From Podospora comata (lineage: Eukaryota > Ascomycota > Sordariomycetes > Sordariales > Podosporaceae), in contig CP071494.1 of assembly GCA_017354895.1 (NCBI GenBank), forward strand, positions 2,170,001 through 2,234,000: a DNA stretch of 64,000 nt. Reading direction: 5' to 3'. The translations under genes were made by a program, and so were the position numbers. Shown in pieces: positions 1-9,881 of the stretch. Under the pieces are notes generated by a model that worked only from the letters and a program-made list of their open reading frames with translations, searched no databases and had not been told where the DNA came from. Within the stretch, counting starts at the first letter, position 1. Each line of letters opens with the position of its first letter.

Positions 1-268
1 CAGCAGGTTTCTCGCCAGCGGAGATGCCACCTTTCAGCACATCTCGATCTGGACGCTGCTTCAGCTTGTTGAATCCGAGGATAAGAAGCTTATTGGGCTC
101 ATTGGCAAGTCCACGGATATCATGGAAATGATGAAGCAGATTGCCAACCGACAGGTCGAGTCGGACAACGAGCTCGAAGACGACGATGAAGGCGAGGTTG
201 TCAGTCTCGCTCAGCGCTGCTTGGAGTTGTTGGGTCAGGGTGCGTCGAAGAGTCATATTGAGGGTTGA
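1..268 (+). CDS. VAC8: Vacuolar protein 8 (armadillo repeat), C-terminal end, partial
   Basis: Cut by the left edge; only the last 88 codons are present, read in frame from base 2 to a TGA at 266-268. The peptide begins [20 protein letters not shown] and ends in an acidic stretch ([11 protein letters not shown]) followed by [11 protein letters not shown], which matches my memory of the C-terminus of fungal Vac8. Vac8 is a palmitoylated armadillo-repeat protein of the vacuole membrane. It works in vacuole inheritance, nucleus-vacuole junctions and the Cvt/autophagy routes. The N-terminal acylation site and most armadillo repeats lie outside the window. The gene converges on IMP1. Confidence 0.85.
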   Translation, partial: SRFLASGDATFQHISIWTLLQLVESEDKKLIGLIGKSTDIMEMMKQIANRQVESDNELEDDDEGEVVSLAQRCLELLGQGASKSHIEG

Positions 269-1059
269 GACCGGCACGGCTCTTCGATAGGAGGTTGAGC
301 TTTTGTTCTGCGCTTGTTGGCATTGTTTTATTGGTTCATTCTGGCTTAAAATATTCATTCGGCATAGTACTCGGCGTGGAGTTGGCGGCGTCTGTATGAA
401 TTACCATACACGGAACGGGAAGGAAGGAAGTATGGAGGAAAGGGGGGTGGTTCGGAAGACCTTGTATCTTGAACCTGAACCGGTCGAGCATATGGAAGGG
501 GTCGTGGCGGTGGTCGGGTTATGGAACAGGACAAAAAGAAGGGAAGCCAGGACATGGAACACTTACTACATGTTTTTTTCTCCTCTTTTTCAAAAGACCG
601 CCGGGGCTTCTTTTGGGACCTCTTTTTTTCCTTTGTACTACTACACATTACCACTATGACACACAGAGAGAGAAAGAGTTTTTGTGTTTTTTTTTCTTCG
701 GGCTTTGACAGTGTTTTTGGCCTCTTTGGGGCGTCTTTTTCACTATGTTTTATACACGGGTTATGATGGTTGTTGTTGGGTGGGGGAAGAAGGGGGGGGT
801 GGGGGGGCGGTGATTGTTTGTTGCTATTTATTTTTGATCCATACCACCTTTTATTATTGTGAATTCCAACTTCTATTCCGGCAGCATTAATACTATGCGT
901 TGATTGTTGTTTTGACCTCTGTTCATAGTGGGATTGATGACATGAATATTGCAGAGACAATAAATAGGTTCTTGGCAGATAGTTCATGTAAACAGTAGAC
1001 AAGGTGAGTGGTTTTTTTTTGGGCGGTTGGGGGGGTAATTAATAGCAAAAATACATTCA
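269..1059. other. Intergenic, convergent 3' regions of VAC8 and IMP1
   Basis: About 790 bases between two convergent genes. It holds T-rich stretches (about 567-700) and a G-run block near 790-810. Open frames on both strands are rich in low-complexity residues and resemble no family I know. I see no RNA gene. Confidence 0.6.
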
Positions 1060-2013
1060 TCATTCCAAGTCCCTCGCCGCCAAAACCTCCTCTCTAGTAG
1101 GTGGCTTAGTCTTTTTCATTGGGTTCCTGACCCACTCGAAATTGGCAAAAGGGCCTCTTGTGAAGGAGGGTTCCATTGAGGCGATGACCTTGCCTCTTAT
1201 GAGGCCGAGGGGGACGGGGCCGAAGATGCGGGAGTCGTTTGAGGCTGGGAGGTTGTCGCCTACTAGGTAGACGTGGCCTTCTGGGACCTGTTGTTTGTGT
1301 TGGTAAGCTATACTCGACTAGAGTGATGTCGATGATGTGATTGAGAGGGCAGGTTTGTGGTATGTGTGACGGGGAAAAATAAAAAAAAAAGGGGGGGGGG
1401 GGTTGGAGTTGAAGGGATTGGGGCTTACTTGTAACATGAGAGCGTCGTCTGCTGCTGGGCCGGGGGTGCCGATGAGGACATAGTCGCCTGGGAGGCCGAT
1501 GACGCGCTTTACGCCGATGGCGGATGGGCGGTCGGGGAGGGTGAAGGTTACTATGTCGCCTATGGAGAGGTTGCGGCCGAGGCGGGAGAGGCGGGAGGTG
1601 AGGTGCCAGGTTCCTGTGATGGGGTAGGTGGCTAGCATTGAGGGGCCTTGGGCTGGGGCGAGGGAGAGGAGGTTGTTCCAGATTAGGTGGGCGAGGGCAA
1701 GGAGTTTGAGGTAGGAGAGGAGGAGGCGGAGGGGATGGAGGGGGGGGAAGGGGGGGTTTGGTTCGTTTTGTGATTGTTGGTTTTGGTCATGGTGATTGTT
1801 TTGCTGGCGGTGTTGATGTTGGGGTTGGGTATTTTCGGGACTTGTAGTGGTGGTGCTGTAAGACTTTTGGGGTGGTGAGAGGTTGGTCTGTGCCGGTGAG
1901 GTGGGTGAGGGTCTGAATGGGTGTGGTTGTGTGAGTGAGAGCCGGGTGAGTGGTCTGTGAGGTGAGAGGTTGTGTGGCCGGGTAATGGCTCGTAACCGGT
2001 AGAGACTCGACAT
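1060..2013 (-). CDS. IMP1: Mitochondrial inner membrane protease subunit 1
   Basis: S26 signal-peptidase family enzyme that removes sorting sequences from proteins delivered to the intermembrane space. Exons on the minus strand are 2013-1429 and 1287-1060, joined over a 141-nt intron (donor gtaagc), giving 270 aa. The catalytic Ser lies in GPSM (residue 125) and the catalytic Lys in GVKRVIGLPGD (residue 169). The second exon gives the box VGDNLPASNDSRIFGP typical of Imp1/Imp2. A hydrophobic segment around residues 97-118 precedes the catalytic domain. The N-terminal 90 residues are rich in Pro, Gln and Ser, longer than in yeast, and probably hold the targeting signal. I chose Imp1 over Imp2 from the overall block; that is likely but not certain. 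It is divergent from mitochondrial IF3, 313 bp away. Confidence 0.88.
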
Positions 2014-2326
2014 TAGTTGTTGATCGTTTGAAACTCCTTCAATCGCTGAACTTTGACTGACAACAAGTGCGATATCGTCCTCTTCTCACACCGGGTTAGG
2101 GACCATAAGTGAAGCCGTCTAATTGGAAGTTGAGCATTCATGAACGAAGAGGTCATGCCAAGCCCCCCCCCCATGTTGCTAGCCGTGGTAGCTGCAGGTG
2201 AGAGCTCCAATGCAGCTTCATGATTGGCTAATATTCTCCGATGGGAAACCAGCAACGGCGCAAATGTTGAACCTCATCCTTGGGCTTTTCAACTTTTCCA
2301 ACCTCAGCCTTAAAACAGCCGACAAA

Positions 2327-3214
2327 ATGAAGGGCTCACCGTGTGTTTTCAGCTCGGCCGCAGCCATCCGAAGCGTATTCCTCAACAATGCAGCCCCCAT
2401 CGCCGGCCCCGCGCACCTTCAGCGACTTTTGTTGCCCTCATTAGCAACACCATCGCGGCAACGTTCCTTTTTCGGGCGAGCAAGCCCAGAAACCGAGAGA
2501 TTCCCAGTTGGAACATTTCGAAGATCTCCCACCTTGGACAGAAGAGAGCCAAAAGTCACCGATGGCAGGATTCTAAACTACAACATCAGAGGCAATATGG
2601 TCGTCATCCGCACCAAAGATGGCACCCTCAGCGAACCCCAAGACAAGATCGAGGTCTTGCGGAATCTAGACTTGAACAAGAGCGCGCTCGAACAGATTGC
2701 AGAGCCGCATTCTGGCCGCCCGTTCCCTATTTGCAGGATTATTCTTCAAGGGGACGAGCAAAAGAAGGCGTATACACAGATGAAGGCGGAGAAGAAGAAG
2801 CTGCAGAATGGGGTCAAGATTGTCACAAAGGAGGTTGAGATGAACTGGGCGATGGCGCCGCATGACTTGGCCACGAAGATTAGGAGGCTGAAGGGGTTCT
2901 TGGAGAAGGGGTATAGGGTTGAGGTTACGATGATGCATCCCAAGAAGAAGAGCAAGAGGAAGGCGAATGATGAGGAGGCGAAGCAGGTTTTTGGTGAGGT
3001 GATTAAAGTGCTGGAGGAGGTGCCTGGGACGACAGAATACAAGTCGAGACAGGGGCAGGTTGGAAAGACGCAGTTGTTGTTTTTGCAGGGGAAGATTTCC
3101 AAGGCTCAACCTGCCGCTGCTGGGATGGAGAGCTCGCCAGAGACGGCTGGTGAGAGTGCTGGGGAAGAAAAGGAGGCTGAAAGTCAGGAAAGGTCGGATA
3201 CTGCTGGAAGCTAA
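2327..3214 (+). CDS. Mitochondrial translation initiation factor IF-3 (Aim23-like)
   Basis: Single exon of 295 aa. The start is the ATG at 2327 (context gacaaaATGaag), because the peptide from there (MKGSPCVFSSAAAIRSVFLN) looks like a mitochondrial presequence. An in-frame ATG at 2198 would add 43 residues without such character. The IF3 N-domain is seen at DGRILNYNIRGNMVVI (about residues 85-100), followed by the Lys-rich linker and a C-domain with WAMAPHDLATKIRRLKGFLE and an RVEVTMMHPKKK strand. Mitochondrial IF3 binds the small subunit of the mitoribosome and keeps subunits apart before initiation. The tail is acidic and Ser/Glu-rich. The family call is firm; equivalence to yeast Aim23 is inferred. 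Confidence 0.88.
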   Translation: MKGSPCVFSSAAAIRSVFLNNAAPIAGPAHLQRLLLPSLATPSRQRSFFGRASPETERFPVGTFRRSPTLDRREPKVTDGRILNYNIRGNMVVIRTKDGTLSEPQDKIEVLRNLDLNKSALEQIAEPHSGRPFPICRIILQGDEQKKAYTQMKAEKKKLQNGVKIVTKEVEMNWAMAPHDLATKIRRLKGFLEKGYRVEVTMMHPKKKSKRKANDEEAKQVFGEVIKVLEEVPGTTEYKSRQGQVGKTQLLFLQGKISKAQPAAAGMESSPETAGESAGEEKEAESQERSDTAGS

Positions 3215-3760
3215 TCATAGCGGTCGACAGTATGTATAATTTCGGCACAAATGTACAATAGTAGACATGTAAAAATATTTAATGAGGCCATGACCACTCA
3301 CTTATGATCAAGACAAAGGCCGGATGCATTCAGGCACCATAAAGACGGAAGGGAACGGGCATTTAAGCTCTGAGCTAAGAGAGCAGGGGTTCTGGCTGTT
3401 GATTGGAGAGATAACCCGCAGAATGCGGGGCGCGGGGTGCTCTGCCAGGCTCATGTCAATCGCGCAGCCATTTTCCATCGCCTGTGACTCAATCTCACAG
3501 GACACAAATTTGTGGTTGACGAAAGCTTAAGGGTGACTGCAAATTGCACCCAAAACCCAGAGACACAAAAATCAAAGACAGATTCTATCCCAAAAGTCCA
3601 ATTAAAATTCAGGTTTTTCTCATCTACCGAAAAGAGAACTCGCACGACGTCAGACCCGGCTTCTTCAACTTTTCTACATCGCGGCGCAACCCCCCCCCAC
3701 CATCGTCAAGTCCCCCGCTTGCATTCATTCACCAAACAACCAAAACCACCCACACGCAAA
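3215..3760. other. Intergenic, promoter and leader of the eIF2B delta gene
   Basis: Holds the 3' region of mitochondrial IF3 and the leader of eIF2B delta. The last 200 bases are A/C-rich, with a C-run near 3691-3700 and repeated ccaaa/caccc tracts typical of fungal leaders. No separate gene is supported. Confidence 0.55.
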
Positions 3761-5184
3761 ATGGCCACCGAGAGCAACGGGGCTCCAGCTGGGGCTCCGG
3801 CCCCCCAGGACGCAAAGACATCGTCTGCCTCAGCACCCGCCAAAACCCCGGCTGCTGCCCCCGCTGCGGCCGCCAACCCAGAGAAGCTTACCCCAGCGCA
3901 ACTAAAGGCCAAGGCGAAGGCTGAGAAGGCCGCCAGACGGGCAAAGGTCATTGAGACCAAGGCGGCGGTAGCGCCGGCGACTCCGGCAAAGGAGGCAGGG
4001 AAAGGCAAGGGCAAGCAGGACGGGCAACCACCACAGAGCAAGCAACACCGGGGCTCCATGAGCGGGCGGCGGCCGTCCATTGGGGGCCCTCTGATCGAGA
4101 AGGAGAAAGATGCTAGGAGCGGAATTCCCGAGTGCTTCAGCCATGTTCCCATGGCGAAGCGGGTGCAGTTGTCACAGACGCACAAGGACGTGGACCCCGC
4201 TGTGATGGTGGCGGGACAGCAGATGGCTGCCTTTGCTATCAAGGATAGTATCTCTCGTCTTGAGGCGACGTTGTTGGCGTTCAAGAAGGTTTGTCTTTTA
4301 TGGATAATTTGCTGCTGGAGCCAGCTTGCTGACCGAGATGGCAGGTGATTGAATCCTACGAGACTCCCAAGGGGAACTCGTTATCTCGCCATCTTGTGCC
4401 GCATGTCCTCAACCCACAAATCGAGTATCTTACCGAGTGCAGACCGATGTGTTTTGCTATGGGCAATGCCATCAGACTGCTCAAGACCAAGATCAACAGT
4501 TTTGATATCAACGATCCCGAGGACGAGACAAAGGAGGAGCTTTTGGAGTGGATCGACACCATGATCAACGAGCGCATCAAGCTGGCCGAGTACTTGATCG
4601 CGAGGAATGCTGCCGGGTTGATTGAGGAGGGGGAGAAGGTTCTCACATATGGCCGGCACAGGCTGGTCGAAAAGACGCTCTTGAAGGCCAAGGAGATTGG
4701 GAAAACGTTTGATGTTACCATCATTGACGACCCGTATGAGCGTGGAGGCCAGACGTTGGCCAAGACTCTTCGTCAGGCGGGGATCAACGTGCTCTACTCG
4801 CCAAATCTGGGCGGATTACGGCCAAAGGTTGCGGGAGCTACGAACGTCATTCTCGGTGGAGAGGCCATCTTTGCTAACGGGTCGCTTAATGCTGCCTCTG
4901 GCACAGCGGATGTTGCTATGGCGGGTCAGAATGCCGGTGCCAAGGTTACGGTGCTCTGCGAGACGATCAACTTTGACAGAGAGCGTGTGTCGGTGGACGC
5001 GCTCACTTACAATGAGATCGATCCCGAAAGGAACACCGCCGAGTGTTTCCGGCTGCTATATGACAACACCCAAGATAAGTATATCAGCGGTGTTGTAACA
5101 GAGTTTGAGAGCGGGGGTGGTAATTCTCCAGCCCAGGCTATCCTGGCGCTCTTGCGGATGCGGGAAGATCCCCAGATTGCTTAG
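3761..5184 (+). CDS. GCD2: Translation initiation factor eIF2B subunit delta
   Basis: One of the regulatory subunits (alpha, beta, delta) of eIF2B, the GDP/GTP exchange factor for eIF2. Exons are 3761-4288 and 4345-5184, joined over a 56-nt intron (donor gtttgt, acceptor ggcag), giving 455 aa. The start at 3761 has context caaaATGgcc. The first 100 residues are an Ala/Pro/Lys-rich low-complexity region, as in other eIF2B delta proteins. The conserved core includes SHVPMAKRVQLSQTHKDVDP and the Rossmann-like end with LGGEAIFANGSLNAASGTADVA split across VILGGEAIFANG and NAASGTADVAMAG, then YISGVVTEFE near the C-terminus. The delta assignment rests on the long basic N-terminus and the core sequence. 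Confidence 0.93.
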
Positions 5185-5521
5185 TTGGCACTACCTGGAG
5201 GGCAAACTGGAGGACAGGCGCAAGGGAATCCGGCGGCGGACGAAAAGCATTGACGATAGTGTAGCCTGGTGCATTTGTTCGAGGGTTTGAATGCTGTAGC
5301 TTGGGAATAGATGGAAACCACTAATGCGTGGAAGAGTGAATGATATTCAGAGTGGGAACTGAACCCATTTATACGCTGAGCTCACCTCCTAGCTCCCAAT
5401 TCGTTTCCGCCTCGTTTGTGAACCATTCAAGGTGAAAATGTACTTGTTTTGTTCGCCGTTCCTGCCTCTATCATACTGCCTGTCCGTTCAATGTCCCATC
5501 ACCCCCTCCTATCCTTCCTTT
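5185..5521. other. Intergenic, convergent 3' regions
   Basis: 336 bases between the stops of eIF2B delta and the complex I subunit. I see nothing beyond expected 3' UTR sequence. Confidence 0.6.
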
Positions 5522-5873
5522 TTAAGCCTGGATAACCGAAGGGCTGGCAGCAGCAGCCGCAGCCTCCCTCTCTGCCCTCCTCGCTCTCTTCTCCAGAATG
5601 GCGTTCTTGCGCTCTTCCAGGAGCTGTGTCTGTCTCTGATCCACACCCTCCAGCCAGTATCCAAAGCTCGCACCGACGGCGCCGAAGACGGGGTAGGCCC
5701 AGAGCGTCTTTCTGTGGAAAAATGGGCGCATCTCGATGCCGAGCTGCCAGAAGCGCGTCGCCAGGCCTGGAGGGGATATCTCATGTTAGTTTGTTGTTGC
5801 CTATAGCTGAGAAATTGGGAGCTTGGGATCGGGCCATACCGAAGCCGGTCCAGAAGACGAGTCTAGAGACCAT
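5522..5873 (-). CDS. Small mitochondrial complex I accessory subunit (14 kDa / NUXM-like)
   Basis: Minus-strand exons 5873-5840 (34 nt) and 5766-5522, with a 73-nt intron (donor gtatgg, acceptor tccag), give 92 aa. The first exon supplies MVSRLVFWTGFG, a short hydrophobic segment. The second continues LATRFWQLGIEMRPFF and then a second hydrophobic stretch (AYPVFGAVGASFGYWLEG), followed by a charged helix rich in Glu and Arg (LLEERKNAILEKRARRAERE). This fits the small single-exon-pair accessory subunits of fungal NADH:ubiquinone oxidoreductase annotated as 14 kDa subunit. I recall the family pattern but cannot verify the subunit name. A general small inner-membrane protein is the alternative. 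The gene is divergent from the SHG1-like gene. Confidence 0.62.
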
Positions 5874-6559
5874 TTTTGGTTGATTTGTGTCGGAGTAATG
5901 GTGGGTGAGGAGGTGTGTGAAGGTGAGTGGCTCCCGGCCCGCGACGCTGGTATTCTTGGAGGAGGATGGGATGTGTTGCTGGGTAGCTTGCCCTCAAACC
6001 TGAAGCTTTTCCAATTGACTCTGGCTGCTGCTGTGCACACCCACTGCGGGATCACGACTGACGTTGCTTGCTGCTTGCCAGGTGCCAGCTCAGTCCCACC
6101 TGGCAAGCAACTGCAAGGCTGGAAGTGGCTCGTGCTCTCATGGCTTGTGGAATCCCTGTTGTTGCATTCTCTCCCTTGCATTCAACCCCTGCCAACGCCA
6201 AGATATCAGGCGCCCCACTAGAATCTTTCTGGCGTGTGTTGAAGGTTCCCCCGTCACTCGCAGCAATTGGACGCGACTGGATTTCTTGAACGTCCCAATC
6301 GTTGCATTTGTCAAAAGTTTGTTTCTTGTACAACTAACTGCCTTGTGCTATTGCGTCTCTTTTACTTGTTCATTTGCTCCAGCCAACTCTCGAAAAGCCA
6401 CTTCTTTTTTCCACCCGACTTTGGAAATGCCCTGAGCAAAAATCTCGGTGCCCATTCAACCGACTGGGTGAACGGTGTCCCCTTCCTTCCTCTCTGTGCT
6501 GCGACAACGAAACAGAAACCGAGCGCGCGTTAAACGATAATCAAATCTACATCGCAATC
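5874..6559. other. Divergent promoter region
   Basis: 686 bases between the starts of the complex I subunit (-) and the SHG1-like gene (+). It contains the 13-bp inverted repeat listed separately. The last 100 bases are the C/A-rich leader of the SHG1-like gene. Confidence 0.6.
6072..6109. repeat. 13-bp perfect inverted repeat in a divergent promoter
   Basis: The left arm tgcttgccaggtg (6072-6084) is the exact reverse complement of the right arm at 6097-6109, with a 12-nt spacer. The site lies about 200 bp upstream of the complex I gene and 450 bp upstream of the SHG1-like gene. It could be a dyad operator or a transcript hairpin. Confidence 0.75.
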
Positions 6560-9255
6560 ATGGCGACCGCTTCAATGGCCGATGCGCCAGCTCCCACCCC
6601 CCCTCCAGCGCCCGCGCCGCCAGTCGTGAGGAAGTTCAAAGCCTCCGATCTCCCCTTGTCACAAGTCAAGCGAGCCACGATCGACAGCCTAGCCCACAGC
6701 TTCAAGAAGAAGGGCGGTTATGATGCTGTGCGCAAGGAAGTATGGCAAGAATTCGAAGTACGTACTATCCCTCGCAACCTCTCCCACCACCCCTGGGGTG
6801 CTCTCCGACTAACCCAACCTCACAGGGTCAAGAAGCCGAGATCACCAAAGAAATACTTGAAGTCGCTGAACGAGAAATCGAAAAGAACCCCGCCCAGCTA
6901 CTAACCCTCGAGCGAACCAAAGCCGCCGCTCTTATCGATGGCGCGCTCGATCGATCGGGCGTTTATCAGAGAGCCGAGGAGATGATCAGCAAGCTGATCA
7001 ACCGGGGCGCTATTGAAGCCCAACTTCGCGAGCTCCGCCGTGCTGAGATAGGAGATGAGGAGGCGGAGAAGGAACGGCTCTTGGGCGCAAAGACTGACGA
7101 GGAGTATGCCGCCGAGACAGCCGCGCGCCGTGCGCATAATGAGCGTGTCCGGATGGAGCTTCAGGCGATAGAGGAGAACAAGAGGAAGTTGGAGAGGGCG
7201 ATCAAGGAGAAGGAGGATGCCAAGCGGAGAGAGGAGGAGAGGGCTGCCAGGGAGGCGAGGAGGAAGAAGGAGAAGGAGGAGGATGAGCGGAGGGAAAAGG
7301 AGAGGAGGGAAAGGAGGGAGCAGCGGGAGAGGGAGAGGGAGGAGGAGAGGGAACAGAGACGGAAAGAGCGCGAGAGGGAAAGAGAAAGAGAAAGAGAGGA
7401 AAGGGATAAGGACCGGGGGCGTGATGACAGTCGGGATAGGGACCGACGACGGGATCGGATCCAGGTTGGATATGACAGCTATCGAGGGTCGGGTGATCGG
7501 TCCAACCGGGACCGTGACAGGAGTCGGAACCGTGATCGATCCCATGACAAGGGGAGGGATAGGGACCGAGACAGAGATCGTGATCGAGACCGGTCTAGGA
7601 AGCGTTCTGCTGAGAGGAAAACCGAAGAGGTCAAGAAGCCGCTTACGAAGGAGGAGCAAGAGCGCCTGGAGCAGGAGGCTCTTGCGGATCTTCTCAGGGA
7701 AAGCAAGCGTGTTGCGCCGAAGCAGCCCGAGTTGGAGATCGACCCTGTACTGGTCCCACCGCCTAGAAAGTCAAAGCCGGTTTCGGCCATCGATCCCATT
7801 CGGAGAGATTCGCCAAAGGTTGCCGCCGAGGTTAAAAAGCCAGAAGAGCCGGTTGTGAAGGAAGCGGTGGAGACCAAGACGGCTCCTGCCGTCAAGGAGT
7901 CAACAGATGCTAAACCTGCCGAGCCGAGAGCCGAAAAGGAGCGTCGGAGGAGTAGGAGTCCTTCGAGGCCCGCTCGTAGGGAACGAAGCAGGGAGCGGGA
8001 CGATGACCGTCGACGACCTCGGACCCGGTCACCGCGACCAAGGCATGACGACCGTAGTCGCTCCAGGAGAAGGAGTCGGTCTAGAGTGCGAGATAGGAGA
8101 GATGACAGGAGGGACAGAAGTCGTTCACGCAGAAGGGATGATAGGAGGGATGATCGCCGTGACGACCGGCGTGATGACAGGAGAGACGACCGAAAGGTCG
8201 AGGAGACCCCCACCAAGCGAAAGGACGAGGCGGCCATTCCAAAAGAAACACCGGCCAAATCAGAAGCCCGCGAGCGCAGCCGCTCCCGGCCTCGGACCGC
8301 CAGAACAGACGACAGGCGGGACCGCAGCCGTTCCCGCCACCGAGATCGCGACAGAACCCGCTCTCCCCGCTCTAGACCCGACCGCCGCGATCGTTCTCGC
8401 TCTCGCTTACGTTTCAACCGTCGTGACAGAACCCGTTCCCGTTCTCGTGATCGCCGGGATAGAGACCGCGACAGAGACAGAGATAGACGAGACAGATCGC
8501 GCTCTCGCAACCGCAGTCGAGAGCGCGAAAAGAAGGATACTGCCACCGATAAAGACGAAAAAGACGGCAGCAAACTCCACCCCCGAGACCGGTCCCGCTC
8601 CCCGGCTTCCATGGTCGCCCGCCCGCCCTCCCGCCTCAACCAGACGGAAAAGGAGGCTTGGAAACAAGCCGAGGTCAAGAAGAGGGAGCAGGAAGCTAAG
8701 GCCTATCTTGCGGCGCAGAAGGAGGCGAGGGAGAAGGGGCTGGAGGAGGGGAGGAGGACGGGGGAGAGGAGTCCGGAGGTTGTGAAGAGGCGGGTGGAGA
8801 ATAGCGATCGGTATCAACCCGGGGAGAGGGATCGGGAGAGAGATCGGGATAGGGATAGAGACAGAGACAGGAGGGACAGAGATAGAGAGAGGGACAGGAT
8901 GGATTACAGGGGGGGGGATAGGTATGATGGTGATCGGGACAGGCCGAGGGATAGGGATCGTGACCGTGACCGTGACAGGAGAAGAGATGATAGCAGGGGT
9001 GACAGGAGGAGGAGCAGGTCGCGGAATCGGAGCCGGCAGAGAGACCGGGACAGGGACAGAAGCAGGAACCGCGACAGAGACAGGGACAGAGATCGGGATT
9101 TCAGACGGGATAGGGATAGGAGCAGAGACAGAAGTCGGGACAGAGACCGTGATCGCAGCCGACATCGCGAGAGGAGTCGTGATCGGGATAGGGATAGGGA
9201 CAGGAGCCGGACTCGCAGGGATCGTGACAGGCGACGGAGCAGAAGCCGGGGTTAA
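6560..9255 (+). CDS. SHG1/BOD1-domain protein with long RS/RD-rich tail
   Basis: Exons 6560-6757 and 6826-9255 are joined over a 68-nt intron (donor gtacgt, acceptor cacag), giving 875 aa. After an Ala/Pro leader, residues about 28-130 match the COMPASS component Shg1 / BOD1 domain: SLAHSFKKKGGYDAVRKEVW, then AQLLTLERTKAAALIDGALD and GVYQRAEEMISKLI. The rest is a charged Glu/Arg coiled region (about 140-240) followed by hundreds of residues of RD, RS and DR repeats, with a Lys/Pro/Glu-rich linker near 310-400. Shg1 is a subunit of the Set1/COMPASS H3K4 methyltransferase. RS domains are typical of splicing and mRNP factors. Yeast Shg1 is far shorter. The domain is seen; the link to COMPASS and to RNA processing is inferred. 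Confidence 0.85.
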
Positions 9256-9770
9256 AGTCTGCCGGCGAAGCCGCAAGAACTGGTGGTGGGAAAACTGGTT
9301 CAGAAAACGAATGCTTGCGGTGATGATCTTTGGGGGAGGGCGAGGGATGAGTATAGGCCTGTTTATCTTTCTCTAGGCGGACGGACGGCGAATGGGAAGT
9401 GAGGGGGAGGGACTGGATAGAATACCGATATACCCTGTAGAGTAATAGATGTTTTGTATGTACTTGTATTTCTGAGATGTGTGAACTATGGACATAAATT
9501 GAAAGGAACCAAACTGATTCACAGCATCATATATGCCTCTGGCAATGGGATAGAATATGTACAATGAAATCGTGTCAACGCAGTAACGTGAAAAAAACAA
9601 CGTAAACGCTGATTCTGAAATGTCAAGGCTTGATCCCTTATCCAGCTCCCTGGCTCTTGTACACAAAACAAAAACCATAAACATAAAAACATAAACGCAA
9701 AAAAAAAAAGAGCCCAGTTTACCCCAATTTTCATACATCATTACAGTATTCAAACCCCTCCCTATTCAAA

Positions 9771-9831
<61 letters not shown>

Positions 9832-9881
9832 AAAACAAACCCAAAACCGAAAACAGCCACCCCATTAATCTAATAAATCAC
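9256..9881. other. Intergenic, convergent 3' regions
   Basis: 3' regions of the SHG1-like gene and of the transporter gene. A/T-rich around 9480-9720, then a GA microsatellite (listed). No gene is supported. Confidence 0.55.
9771..9830. repeat. (AG)n microsatellite, about 60 bp
   Basis: Nearly pure AG dinucleotide run with a few interruptions (aaag, aggg), about 50 bp downstream of the transporter stop codon on its 3' side. Confidence 0.95.

Noticed and set aside
2198-2326. Upstream in-frame ATG for mitochondrial IF3
   Set aside because: The added 43 residues do not resemble a targeting sequence, whereas the ATG at 2327 has a good context and starts a clear presequence.
7479-8678. 400-codon minus-strand open frame rich in Ser, Arg and Leu
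   Set aside because: Antisense to the RS/RD-repeat coding region; arginine-serine codons read as serine/leucine/arginine in reverse without stops.
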